NCBI RefSeq assembly: GCF_000745855.1
Contig: NZ_JQKD01000008.1
Location: 144,190-208,189 of the forward strand
DNA length: 64,000 bases
Reading direction: 5' to 3'
From: Xenophilus azovorans DSM 13620
GTDB taxonomy: Bacteria > Pseudomonadota > Gammaproteobacteria > Burkholderiales > Burkholderiaceae_C
The position numbers and the translations under genes were made by a program. Below the pieces are notes generated by a model, which worked only from the letters and a program-made list of their open reading frames with translations, had not been told where the DNA came from and did no database searches. Shown piece after piece: positions 42,946 through 51,347 of this stretch. The number at the start of each line of letters is the position of its first letter. The stretch's first letter is position 1.

Positions 42946-44202
42946 GTGGTGGCGCAGGACACGCTGTCTTCCGTTGTCGCCGAGCATGCCGAGGAAGCGG
43001 CCTTCCTCTGGCTCCAGCGCACGCATGCCGTCCAGGCGCCCCACTATTCGCCGCGGCAGTTCGCCGACCTGGACGAGCGCCTGGCGGCCCACATCGATGG
43101 CCTGCGGGTGGCGGGCGACGACGGCTGGCAGTGCGCAGCCGAGGCACTGGAGAACGAGGGCCCGGAGGACTTCTTCCCCGCGGCCGTGCTGGCCATCGAG
43201 TCTGCCGACGGGCGCTTCGACGACCTGCTCGCGCGGGCGAAGGCGGCGCCCCATGCCGTGGCCGGGCTGGTGTCCGCGCTGGGCTGGGTCGAGCCGGCGC
43301 ACCTGGGCCACCGCGTCAAGGCGCTGCTGGGCGGCGAGGCGCCGTTGGCGCGCAAGCTGGGCATCGCGGCCTGCGCGCTGCACCGGCGCGACCCGGGCAC
43401 CGTGCTCGATGCAGCGCTGGCCGACGAGGCGGACAGCGTGCGCATCCGAGCGCTGCGGGCGGCTGGCGAGCTGGGCCGCACCGACCTGCTGCCGCGCATG
43501 TCGGCGCTGCTCGGCGAGGCCAAGCCCGAACTGCGCTTCTGGGCGGCCTGGTCGGCGGTGCTGCTGGGCGACCGCGGCCACGCCCTCGACACGCTGCGCG
43601 CCTTCGCGCTGGAACCCGGCCCGCGGCAGATGCGGGCCTTCCAGCTCGCGCTGCAGGCGCTGGACGTCGGCGCCGGCCATGCGCTGCTGTCCGAATGCAC
43701 CGGGCTGCCCGGCGCGGCGAGGCTTCGTATCGTGGGTGCCGGCTTCGTCGGCGACGCGCGCTATGCGCCCTGGCTGATCGAGCAGATGGCGCAGCCTGCC
43801 ACGGCGCGCATCGCTGCCGAGGCCTTCGTCGGCATCACCGGCGTGGACTTCAACCTGGAGCAGATGGAAGTGCCGCCGCCGGAGGGCTTCGAGGACGGGC
43901 CGAGCGAAGACCCCGACGACGAGAACGTCGACCTGCCCGAGGACGCGGCGCTGCCCTGGCCCGACGTGCAGAGGCTGCAGCGCTGGTGGCAGGCCAACGC
44001 CGCGCGCTTCGCGCCGGGCGCGCGGTGGTTCCTCGGGCAGCCGGTGTCCGAGACTGCCTGCGTGCAGGTGCTGCGCGAGGGCTTCCAGCGCCGGCGCGTG
44101 GCGGCCGCGCTGCATCGCACGCTGCTGCAGCCGGGCATGCCGCTGTTTCCCACCCGTGCGCCGGCGTGGCGCCAGCAGCGCTGGCTCGACCGGTTGGGTT
44201 GA
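42946..44202 (+). CDS. HEAT-repeat protein, TIGR02270-like, T6SS-associated
   Basis: 418 residues from a GTG with GAAGGGGG upstream (GTG at 42949 is equally possible). The protein is helical and Ala/Leu-rich, with HEAT-like repeats (LARKLGIAACALHRRDPGTVLDAAL; VRIRALRAAGELGRTDLL; LRFWAAWSAVLLGDRGHALDTL). The layout matches a family I know as TIGR02270, which is found in T6SS islands. The C-terminus WFLGQPVSETACVQVLREGFQRRRVAAALH is typical. Role unknown; probable protein-protein scaffold. Confidence 0.72.
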   Translation: MVAQDTLSSVVAEHAEEAAFLWLQRTHAVQAPHYSPRQFADLDERLAAHIDGLRVAGDDGWQCAAEALENEGPEDFFPAAVLAIESADGRFDDLLARAKAAPHAVAGLVSALGWVEPAHLGHRVKALLGGEAPLARKLGIAACALHRRDPGTVLDAALADEADSVRIRALRAAGELGRTDLLPRMSALLGEAKPELRFWAAWSAVLLGDRGHALDTLRAFALEPGPRQMRAFQLALQALDVGAGHALLSECTGLPGAARLRIVGAGFVGDARYAPWLIEQMAQPATARIAAEAFVGITGVDFNLEQMEVPPPEGFEDGPSEDPDDENVDLPEDAALPWPDVQRLQRWWQANAARFAPGARWFLGQPVSETACVQVLREGFQRRRVAAALHRTLLQPGMPLFPTRAPAWRQQRWLDRLG

Positions 44203-44333
44203 GGCCTCGCCGGCCGAGGCATAGGCCGTACGGCGAGATTGCCAACCCCCTGTACCGAATGAATACTCCGCGCGAAGGACCGCCCGCGCTGGCTGGCGGG
44301 CGGCAACGGAGCAAGGCCGGGAGCCGGTAGCAG

Positions 44334-46064
44334 ATGATTCGTATCGCAGTGGTCAGCCGGCAGGGCGTTCCGGTCGCAGGGGCGTCGGCCGACTTCGGGC
44401 CCCAGGGCGGCACCGTCGGGCGTGCCGACACCAACACGCTGGTGCTCAGCGACCCGGAGCGCACCGTCTCGCGCGTGCATGCGCAGGTGCTGTGCCGCGA
44501 CGGCCAGTACGTGATCGTCGACCGCGGCAGCAACCCCATGCAGTCCAACGGCCAGCCGCTGGGCTCCGGCCGCGAGGCGCCGCTGGCCGATGGCGACAGG
44601 CTGGTGATCGGCGGCTTCGAATTGCTGGTGAGTGCGGCGGCGCCGCAGGCGCATGCGGCGCCCGCAACCGCTGCCGCGGCGCCGGCCGCCGGAGACGACG
44701 ACCCCTTCGCCGACCTCCTCGCCGGCCTGGCCCCGCCGCCGCCCGCAGCCGCGCCACCGGCCCCAGCCCCGGCCGACCTGCCTTTCCCGGACCCTCTGGC
44801 CGCCGGCACGCGCCAGGCCGCAGCGGACGCACCGGACCCTTTTGCCGACCTGATGGCGCCGCCGGCTGCGCCCGCGCCTGCCGGCGGCCCGGTGCTGGAC
44901 GACTTCTCCGACCTCGGCCTGCCGGCCGCTGCGTCGCCGACCGCCAGCGCGCAGAAGATCGACGAGCTGTTCGGCGGCATGGGCTCGGGCCTGGGCGGCG
45001 ACCCGCTCGCGCTGTCGCCGCTGGCCGACCCGCTGCTGCAGCCCAACACGGCCGGTGCCGTCGACGACCCGCTGGCCGCGCTGCAGCAGGCGCGCCCGCC
45101 CGCGCAGGCGCCGCGCAGCGACCACCTGCCGATCGGCCAGTTCGGTTTCGAGCCGCCCCGTGCGGCGATGCCGGCCGCGCCGGCGCCTGCCACACCGCCG
45201 GACGAGGGCACCCTGTTCGACGACCAGACCGGCCAGCAGATCCGCATCTCCCGGCGCGCTGCGCCAGCGCCTGCGCCCGCGGTGCTGCCGGACGACCCGC
45301 TCACCGGCATCTTCGCCGCGCCGGCGGCGCCGCAGGCCGCGCCCGTGCGGCCCGCCGCGGCGCCGGAGCCGGCGCCATCACCGCCGCCCGCCCCGGTGCG
45401 GCATGCGGCGCCTGCCGCGGCCCCCGTGGCGGCCGCGTCCGCCGCGCCTGCCGTCGGCAGCGCCGATGCCGGCGACCTGCTCGCCGCCTTCCTGCGCGGC
45501 CTGGGTCCGATGCACCAGCCGCCCACGACGCTGACGCCGGCGCTGATGGAGCGCATCGGCGTGCTGCTGCGCGGCGCCACCGAGGGCACGCTGCAGCTGC
45601 TGCTCACGCGCCAGGAGTTCAAGCGCGAGGTGCGGGCGGAGGTCACGATGATCGCCGCGCAGGCCAACAACCCGCTGAAGTTCTCGCCCACGGTGGACGT
45701 GGCGCTCACCCACCTGCTGGGGCCCGGCGTGCGCGGCTTCATGCCGGCCGAGGCCGCCATGCGCGACGCCTTCGACGACCTGCGCTCGCACCAGTTCGGC
45801 GTGATGGTCGGCATGCGCGCCGCGCTGGCCCGCCTGATCGAGCGCTTCGGCCCGGAGGAGCTGGAGAAGAAGATCGCGGCGAAGTCCGCGCTCGACAGCC
45901 TCTTCGCCGCCAACCGCAAGGCCAAGCTGTGGGACCAGTTCACCGCGCTGTACGCCGGCATCGCCAGCGAGGCGGAGGACGACTTCCATGCGCTGTTCGG
46001 CAAGGCCTTCCTCGCAGCCTACGAGGAGCAGATGGCGCGCCTGAAGGACGGCGACCGGGCCTGA
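44334..46064 (+). CDS. tagH: T6SS-associated FHA-domain protein TagH
   Basis: 576 residues. The FHA domain covers 1-100: VGRADTNTLVLSDPERTVSRVHAQV and the S-x-N-G motif MQSNGQPL. A long Ala/Pro-rich linker of about 280 residues follows. The C-terminal TagH/ImpI domain (about 380-570) has LLAAFLRGLG and LKFSPTVDVALTHLLGPGVRGFMPAEAAMRDAFDDLRSHQFGVM. FHA proteins bind phospho-threonine after kinase (8324) action and promote assembly. The kinase and the phosphatase (46105) are thus three parts of one switch. Confidence 0.93.
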   Translation: MIRIAVVSRQGVPVAGASADFGPQGGTVGRADTNTLVLSDPERTVSRVHAQVLCRDGQYVIVDRGSNPMQSNGQPLGSGREAPLADGDRLVIGGFELLVSAAAPQAHAAPATAAAAPAAGDDDPFADLLAGLAPPPPAAAPPAPAPADLPFPDPLAAGTRQAAADAPDPFADLMAPPAAPAPAGGPVLDDFSDLGLPAAASPTASAQKIDELFGGMGSGLGGDPLALSPLADPLLQPNTAGAVDDPLAALQQARPPAQAPRSDHLPIGQFGFEPPRAAMPAAPAPATPPDEGTLFDDQTGQQIRISRRAAPAPAPAVLPDDPLTGIFAAPAAPQAAPVRPAAAPEPAPSPPPAPVRHAAPAAAPVAAASAAPAVGSADAGDLLAAFLRGLGPMHQPPTTLTPALMERIGVLLRGATEGTLQLLLTRQEFKREVRAEVTMIAAQANNPLKFSPTVDVALTHLLGPGVRGFMPAEAAMRDAFDDLRSHQFGVMVGMRAALARLIERFGPEELEKKIAAKSALDSLFAANRKAKLWDQFTALYAGIASEAEDDFHALFGKAFLAAYEEQMARLKDGDRA

Positions 46065-46104
46065 GCCCGGTGCGGCAGGCATCAGGCGATCGGCGAGGAC
46101 ACGC

Positions 46105-46881
46105 GTGGACATCGAAATCGTCACCCTCTCCAAGCCGGGTGGCCGCGAATACAACGAGGACGTGCACGGCCACTGGCACAACGGCCACTTCGTGGCCTGC
46201 CTGGTGGCCGACGGCGCGGGCGGCCACGGCGGCGGCGACGTGGCCGCCGCGACCGCGCGCGGCAGCATTCTGGGCGGCTATGCGGCCGCGCCCTCGCTGG
46301 ACGGCGATGCGCTGCGGCAGTTGCTGGAACAGGCCAACCTGGACGTGGTCGCCCGGCAGGCCGAGGGCGGCAAGCTGGCCGCGATGCGCTCCACGGTCGT
46401 GTTCGCGGCGATCGACCTGGAACACGAGGCGCTGATGTGGGCGCACTGCGGCGACAGCCGCGCCTACCTGTTCCGCGGCGGCGCGATCGTCGCCCGCACC
46501 ACCGACCACAGCCTGGTGCAGCAGATGGTGGCGGGCGGCATGCTCGACGAGGAAGGCGCCCGCCTGCACCCGCAGCGCAACATGCTGCTGTCGGCGCTGG
46601 GCTCGGTGAGCGACCTGCCGGAGATCAGCGTCTCCGACCGCATGCGCCTGCAGGCCGGCGACGTGGTGCTGCTGTGTTCGGACGGCGTCTGGGAGGTGCT
46701 GGGCGACGAGGGGCTTGTCACCACCCTGCATGCCTCGCGCACGCCGAGCCAGTGGATCGACGAACTGGATGCGCAGATCCGGGCGCGCGCGAAGCCGGGG
46801 CACGACAACTACACGGCGCTCGGCCTGTGGGTGACGGCGGGCGAGGACGACGGCGACGACACGCGCCTGCTGCCGGAATGA
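46105..46881 (+). CDS. PP2C-family Ser/Thr protein phosphatase
   Basis: 258 residues from a GTG start. Metal-binding PP2C motifs are present: REYNEDVHG, VADGAGGHGGGDVAA, WAHCGDSRAYLFRGG, TTDHSLVQQMV, LLCSDGVWEVL and KPGHDNYTAL. It is the PppA-type partner that reverses T6SS-kinase phosphorylation of the FHA protein. It follows tagH by 40 bases and ends the forward block; a strong hairpin lies at 46946. Confidence 0.92.
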   Translation: MDIEIVTLSKPGGREYNEDVHGHWHNGHFVACLVADGAGGHGGGDVAAATARGSILGGYAAAPSLDGDALRQLLEQANLDVVARQAEGGKLAAMRSTVVFAAIDLEHEALMWAHCGDSRAYLFRGGAIVARTTDHSLVQQMVAGGMLDEEGARLHPQRNMLLSALGSVSDLPEISVSDRMRLQAGDVVLLCSDGVWEVLGDEGLVTTLHASRTPSQWIDELDAQIRARAKPGHDNYTALGLWVTAGEDDGDDTRLLPE

Positions 46882-46945
46882 ACCTCGCCGGGCCGCCCCG
46901 GGAGGTATTCCGGTGAGCGGGCGGCCGCCGCTGTCCGCAAACGAC

Positions 46946-46974
46946 AACGCCGGCGGTCGATGACCGCCGGCGTT
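46946..46974. terminator. Bidirectional hairpin terminator between phosphatase and hcp
   Basis: A perfect 13-bp stem AACGCCGGCGGTC / GACCGCCGGCGTT with a 3-base loop GAT sits in the 127-base gap between the convergent PP2C gene (+) and hcp (-). The A/T bases at the stem ends could serve both directions. No long T run follows, so Rho could assist. Confidence 0.6.
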
Positions 46975-47008
46975 TGCATTCCGGGCCCGCGCGCGGGCCG
47001 CCGGGCCG

Positions 47009-47494
47009 TCAGCCGTACTTGGCGTTCTCGGCGATGTTCCACGCCGCCGTCTTCACGCCCTTGCCCGCGCCCTGCTTGGTCTGCGGGTCGTACTCGAACT
47101 TCACCTTGGCGAAGTTCAGGGTGACGTTCTCGGTCAGCCGGTCCTCGCCGCCGCTGCCGCCCGTGGAGACGCTGGTGACGATCAGCTCCTCCATGGTGAT
47201 CTTGATGTACTCCAGCGGGTTCTCGCCCGCCTTGCGCACCACCAGCACCGCCTTGGGAATGTGCTTGCCGCCGTAGCAGGCGAGCTGCAGCGCATGCGAG
47301 GCGGAGTCGATGTACTTGGTGAACGACAGGTCCTGCACGTTGACCTTGCCCGCGCCGCCGCCGGTGCCCGTGTGGGTCGTGCCGCTTTGCGACAGGCCCC
47401 AGCTCCATGCCAGGACGTCGATCTCCTTTCCGTGCGTCTTGTCGGCCGACTCGCCTTCGATGTCGTCGATCTTGATGAACATGTCTACTGCCAT
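47009..47494 (-). CDS. hcp: T6SS tube protein Hcp (TssD)
   Basis: 161 residues from MAVDMFIKIDDIEGES; an AAAGGTG ribosome site lies just upstream, so the ATG at 47503 is rejected. Family markers: GKEIDVLAWSWGLSQSG, VQDLSFTKYIDSASHALQ, GKHIPKAVLVVRKAGENPLEY and GGSGGEDRLTENVTLNFAKVKFEYDPQ. Hcp hexamers stack into the inner tube and can carry effectors. It is the last gene of tssA-tssB-tssC-hcp, separated from tssC by 128 bases. Confidence 0.97.
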   Translation of the reverse strand: MAVDMFIKIDDIEGESADKTHGKEIDVLAWSWGLSQSGTTHTGTGGGAGKVNVQDLSFTKYIDSASHALQLACYGGKHIPKAVLVVRKAGENPLEYIKITMEELIVTSVSTGGSGGEDRLTENVTLNFAKVKFEYDPQTKQGAGKGVKTAAWNIAENAKYG

Positions 47495-47596
47495 GATGTG
47501 CACCTTTCAGTTGGGTGGGTGGTGAGGAGGGGCCGGGACTTCCTTGCGGATGGGTGGGGAAGCTGTGTGGAGAACGATGAAGCGCCCCGGCTTTTC

Positions 47597-47621
47597 AAAA
47601 GAAGAGGAACCCGCCGCCGGG
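47597..47621 (-). terminator. Possible weak hairpin and T-rich tract after tssC
   Basis: Just after the tssC stop, the reverse strand reads CCCG-GCGG-CGGG and then TTCCTCTTCTTTT. The stem is only 4 bp, so efficiency is doubtful. It could reduce read-through from tssC into hcp. No clear separate hcp promoter was found in the rest of the gap. Confidence 0.3.
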
Positions 47622-47622
47622 C

Positions 47623-49116
47623 TCAGCTCGCGCCCTTGGCCGAGGGCAGCTTCGACACCAGGCGCAGCGACACCGTCAGCCCTTCGAGCTGGTAGTGCGG
47701 GCGCAGGAAGAACTTCGAGGTGTAGTAGCCGGGGTTGCCTTCCACCTCCTCGACCACCACCTCTGCGGCGGCCAGCGGCTTGCGGGCCTTGGTCTCCTCC
47801 GACGAGGTGGTGGGGTCGCCGTCCACGTAGTTGGTGATCCACTTGTTCAGCCAGCGCTCCATGTCGGCGCGCTCCTTGAAGCTGCCGACCTTGTCGCGCA
47901 CGATGCACTTGAGGTAGTGCGCGAAGCGGTTGCAGGCGAACAGGTAGGGCAGGCGCGCCGCCAGGTTGGCGTTGGCGGTGGCGTCCGGATCGTCGTACTC
48001 GGCGGGCTTCTGCAGCGACTGGGCGCCGATGAAGGCCGCGAAGTCCGAGTTCTTGCGGTGGATCAGCGACAGCAGGCCGGCCTTGGAGAGTTCGGCCTCG
48101 CGCCGGTCGCTGATGGCGATCTCGGTCGGGCACTTCTGGTCGACGCCGCCGTCGTCGCTCGGGAAGGTGTGCAGGGGCAGGTTCTCCACTGCGCCGCCCG
48201 ATTCGATGCCGCGGATGCGCGAGCCCCAGCCGTACAGCTTGTACGAGCGGTTGATGTTGGTGGCCATCGCGTACGCGGCGTTGGCCCAGGCGTACTTGCT
48301 GTGGTCGGCGCCGGCCGTGTCCTCCTCGAAGTCGAACTCCTCCACCGGGTTGGTGTTGGCACCGTACGGCGTGCGCGCCAGGAAGCGCGGCATGCACAGG
48401 CCCAGGTAGCGCGCGTCGTCGGACTCGCGCAGCGAGCGCCAGGCCGCGTACTCGGGCGTGAGGAAGATCTTGGTCAGGTCGCGCGGGTTGGCCAGCTCCT
48501 GCCAGCTCTCCATCTGCATCAGGCTCGGGCCGGCGCCGGTGATGAAGGGGGCGTGGGCCGCGGCCGCGATCTTGGCCATCTCGCCCAGCAGCTCCACGTC
48601 GGGCGGCGTGTGGTCGAAGTGGTAGTCGCCCACGATGGCGCCGAAGGGCTCGCCGCCGAACTGGCCGTACTCCTGCTCGTAGACCTTCTTGAACATCGGG
48701 CTCTGGTCCCAGGCCGCGCCCTTGAACTTCTTCAGCGTCTTGCCCAGCTCCTGCTTGGAGATGTCCATCACGCGGATCTTCAGGTTCTCGTCGGTCTCGG
48801 TGTTGTTCACCATGTAGTGCAGGCCGCGCCAGGCACTCTCGAGCTTCTGGTAGTCCGGGTGGTGGATGATCTTGTTGATCTGCTCGGTCAGCTTGGCGTC
48901 GATCGCGGCGATCATGGCCTGGATCGACTTGGTGACGTCCTTGCCGATGAGCTGCGTCTGGCTCAGCGCCTGCTGCGCCAGCGTCAGGACGGCCTGCTCG
49001 ACGGCGCTCTTGGCTTCGTCGCTGCGGGGCTTGAATTCCTTCTGCAGCAGCGATGCGAAGTCGCTGCCTGCGTATTCGACGTCCTTGAGCGCGTTCTGCT
49101 GGAGTGCTTCGGCCAT
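47623..49116 (-). CDS. tssC: T6SS contractile sheath large subunit TssC (VipB)
   Basis: 497 residues, normal for the family. Markers: LTEQINKIIHHPDYQKLESAWRGLHYMV near the N-terminus, then EYGQFGGEPFGAIVGDYHFDH and FARTPYG-like FLARTPYGANTNPVEEFDFEE. The C-terminus has RLVSKLPSAKGAS. GAGGAG lies upstream of the ATG. It forms the sheath with TssB and is the substrate of ClpV recycling. Confidence 0.97.
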   Translation of the reverse strand: MAEALQQNALKDVEYAGSDFASLLQKEFKPRSDEAKSAVEQAVLTLAQQALSQTQLIGKDVTKSIQAMIAAIDAKLTEQINKIIHHPDYQKLESAWRGLHYMVNNTETDENLKIRVMDISKQELGKTLKKFKGAAWDQSPMFKKVYEQEYGQFGGEPFGAIVGDYHFDHTPPDVELLGEMAKIAAAAHAPFITGAGPSLMQMESWQELANPRDLTKIFLTPEYAAWRSLRESDDARYLGLCMPRFLARTPYGANTNPVEEFDFEEDTAGADHSKYAWANAAYAMATNINRSYKLYGWGSRIRGIESGGAVENLPLHTFPSDDGGVDQKCPTEIAISDRREAELSKAGLLSLIHRKNSDFAAFIGAQSLQKPAEYDDPDATANANLAARLPYLFACNRFAHYLKCIVRDKVGSFKERADMERWLNKWITNYVDGDPTTSSEETKARKPLAAAEVVVEEVEGNPGYYTSKFFLRPHYQLEGLTVSLRLVSKLPSAKGAS

Positions 49117-49145
49117 GGGTTTTCTCCTCTTCGCAATGCGGTGGT

Positions 49146-49658
49146 TCAGGCGGCGCCGCCCTCTTCGGGCTGCTTGGCCGACGAGGCCAGCGACTGCAGC
49201 AGGGCCGGGTCGTCCAGCACCTTGGCCAGCAGCTCCTCGGCGCCGGTCTTGCCGTCCATGTAGGTGACGAGGTTGGACAACTGGTTGCGCGCCTCCAGCA
49301 GCTTGTTCAGCGAGTCGACCTTGCGCGCCACGGCGGCGGGCGAGAAGTCCTCCATGTTCTCGAAGGTCAGCTCCACCTTCAGCTCGCCTTCGCCGGTGAG
49401 CGTGTTCTCCACCGAGAAGGCGGTGCGCGGCTTCATCGCCTTCATGCGCGAGTCGAAGTTGTCGACGTCGAATTCGAGGAACTTGCGGTCGGCCACCGGC
49501 GCCAGCGGATCGGCGGGCTTGCCCGACAGGTCGGCCAGCACGCCCATGACGAAGGGCAACTGCACCTTCTTCTCGGCGCCGTACAGCTCGACGTCGTATT
49601 CGATCTGCACGCGCGGCGCGCGGTTGCGGGCAATGAACTTCTGGCTGCTCTTGGACAT
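49146..49658 (-). CDS. tssB: T6SS contractile sheath small subunit TssB (VipA)
   Basis: 170 residues. Typical pattern: SQKFIARNRAPRVQIEYDVEL, KKVQLPFVMGVLADLSG, and KFLEFDVDNFDSRMKAMKPR, with VDSLNKLLEARNQLSNL near the end. Sits 29 bases before tssC. TssB carries the TagJ/ClpV recruiting surface. Confidence 0.97.
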   Translation of the reverse strand: MSKSSQKFIARNRAPRVQIEYDVELYGAEKKVQLPFVMGVLADLSGKPADPLAPVADRKFLEFDVDNFDSRMKAMKPRTAFSVENTLTGEGELKVELTFENMEDFSPAAVARKVDSLNKLLEARNQLSNLVTYMDGKTGAEELLAKVLDDPALLQSLASSAKQPEEGGAA

Positions 49659-49731
49659 GACGGACTCCTGGCGGGAGGGTGGGATGAAGTGGTGCGGGCG
49701 AAAAGGCGCGCTGCGGCGGTGGCCCCGGGCG

Positions 49732-50775
49732 CTATTCCGATTCCGAAGCCCGCGCGCCGGTCACGTGTTCGATGGTGCCCATGGCGTCGGGAGCGAGGTT
49801 GGCGATGATGTCCAGGAAGCTCACGCCGATGAGCTTCTTGGCGCGTTCGATGAGCAGGGGCGCCGGGTTGCCGGGCTCGGCCTTCTCCAGGTAGCGGATG
49901 ACGCGGTCCAGCATCTGGATCGCGTCCTGGCGCGTGCCGATCTCGCCGCGCGGCGCGCCGCCGGCCGGCCGTGCGCCGTCCGCCGTGTCCGCCGCCGCGG
50001 CCTCGGACGCGCCCGGGGCGTCCTCGCCACCGGCCTCGGGCGTGCCGGCGGCCTCGCGGGCCGCCTGTGCCAGCAGCTGGCCGATCGCGCGCAGCCGCGC
50101 CAGATCCACCGCGTCGCTGCGGCCGGTGCGTTCGACCAGCAGGCCCTGCAGCCCGGTGACGGCCGTGGCGATGCCCTGCATCCGCCCGGCCGCCTGCGGC
50201 TCGGCCGCGAAGATCTCCTCGAGCCCGCCCTGCACCTGCGCGGACGAATAGCTGTTCTCGCCGGCCGGCAGCGCGTTGCGGGCGACCGCGACGTCGCGCA
50301 CGCGCATCGGCCCCACGCTGCGCGAGACGCCGAGCGCCGCGTCGTGGAGGTCGCGGATCACGAGCTGGTCGTCCCACAGCGGCGCCAGCGCGTTCAGGCG
50401 CATGGTCGGGTCGTTGTCGTCGTCGGCGTCCAGGCGCGGATGGATGCCGTCCCAGAAGCGGTCGAGCAGCCCGTGCAGCAGCTGCAGCCCCAGGCCGAAG
50501 CCCGCCAGGCCCTGCTGGCGCGTGCTGGCGCGCAGCAGCAGCACGGCCGCGCGCACGTCCTTGCTGCGCCGGAGCAGCTCGATGGCCTGCTCCGCGACCT
50601 GCGGCCATTCCGGCTCGACCGCCGGGATCACCGTGTCGCCGAACTGCTGCTCGGGCTTGCCCTGCGCCGCGCCCTCCAGGGCGATGAAGGCGGCGTCGTA
50701 TTCGAGATCGTCGCCGCAGGGCGAAGCCTCGCTGATGGGCGCTTGCAGTGCGTCGACGAGTTCCGGGGTGAGCAT
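49732..50775 (-). CDS. tssA: T6SS cap/assembly protein TssA (ImpA)
   Basis: 347 residues from the ATG at 50775; upstream frame to 50955 is excluded because it overlaps tssJ and its promoter. The ImpA N-terminal domain covers residues 1-200 (PISEASPCGDDLEYDAAFIALE, KDVRAAVLLLRASTRQQGLAGFGLGLQLLHGLLDRFWDGIHP). The C-terminus (NPAPLLIERAKKLIGVSFLDIIANLAPDAM) is the short TssA1-like type. TssA caps the growing sheath. It heads the reverse tssA-tssB-tssC-hcp run. Confidence 0.94.
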   Translation of the reverse strand: MLTPELVDALQAPISEASPCGDDLEYDAAFIALEGAAQGKPEQQFGDTVIPAVEPEWPQVAEQAIELLRRSKDVRAAVLLLRASTRQQGLAGFGLGLQLLHGLLDRFWDGIHPRLDADDDNDPTMRLNALAPLWDDQLVIRDLHDAALGVSRSVGPMRVRDVAVARNALPAGENSYSSAQVQGGLEEIFAAEPQAAGRMQGIATAVTGLQGLLVERTGRSDAVDLARLRAIGQLLAQAAREAAGTPEAGGEDAPGASEAAAADTADGARPAGGAPRGEIGTRQDAIQMLDRVIRYLEKAEPGNPAPLLIERAKKLIGVSFLDIIANLAPDAMGTIEHVTGARASESE

Positions 50776-50776
50776 G

Positions 50777-50804
50777 TTGCCTGGCGAAATCCGCTGGGGA
50801 TAAT
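50777..50804 (+). promoter_or_regulatory. Predicted tssJ promoter
   Basis: TTGCCT (50777-50782) and GATAAT (50799-50804) with a 16-base spacer, placed 43 bases before the tssJ start. Shares the -10 region with the opposite tssA promoter. Found by eye only. Confidence 0.4.
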
Positions 50805-50828
50805 CGAAGATGCCCCCTGGGGGGTCAA
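50800..50828 (-). promoter_or_regulatory. Predicted tssA promoter
   Basis: On the reverse strand TTGACC (50828-50823) and GATTAT (50805-50800) with a 17-base spacer. The -10 box overlaps that of the forward tssJ promoter, so polymerase binding should be mutually exclusive. Found by eye only. Confidence 0.45.
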
Positions 50829-50846
50829 TGCAACGAAGGAAATAGC

Positions 50847-51347
50847 ATGCGCATGGCAGGCACTCACCGTTTGTCCTATGGCCGTCGGTCCCTCGCGGGC
50901 TGTATCGGCTTGTCTGCCCTGGCCCCGTGGTGGCTCGGCGGCTGTGCCGGCGCACCCAAGCCGGTGGTCACGCCGGTGGCGCTGAACCTCATCGCCGGCC
51001 CCGACGCCAACCCCGACGCGCGCGGGCGCGCCTCGCCGCTGACCATCCGCGTGTATGCGCTCAAGACGCCGGCGCCCTTCGAGGCGGCCGATTTCTTCAC
51101 GCTCTTCGAGAAGGACCAGCAGGCCCTGGGCGCCGAGCTGGTGCAGCGCGAGGAAATGCTGCTGCGCCCCGGCGAGAGCCGCAAGCTGAACATGACGCTG
51201 CCCGCCGACGCGCGGGCGCTGGCCTTCATGGCCGCCTTCCGCGACCTCGACCGCGCGCGCTGGCGCGAGGTGCGGGCGGTGGAGCCGGGCAAGCCGCTCG
51301 ACCTGGCCGTGACCTTCGGGGCGCGGCAGATCGGCATCAAGCCCTGA
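50847..51347 (+). CDS. tssJ: T6SS outer-membrane lipoprotein TssJ
   Basis: 166 residues. The signal ends WLGGC (lipid Cys33). Family markers are LTIRVYALKTPAPFEAADFFTLFEKDQQALGAELV and EMLLRPGESRKLNMTLPADARALAFMAAFRDLDRARWR. TssJ anchors the TssM C-terminus to the outer membrane. GAAGGA lies 6 bases before the ATG. Its stop directly abuts the stop of the convergent TssM-like gene (TGATCA at 51345-51350). Confidence 0.95.
   Translation: MRMAGTHRLSYGRRSLAGCIGLSALAPWWLGGCAGAPKPVVTPVALNLIAGPDANPDARGRASPLTIRVYALKTPAPFEAADFFTLFEKDQQALGAELVQREEMLLRPGESRKLNMTLPADARALAFMAAFRDLDRARWREVRAVEPGKPLDLAVTFGARQIGIKP

Noticed and set aside
50776..50955. Upstream extension of tssA to 50955
   Set aside because: It would run through the tssJ start and both promoters; the ImpA domain begins at the ATG at 50775.
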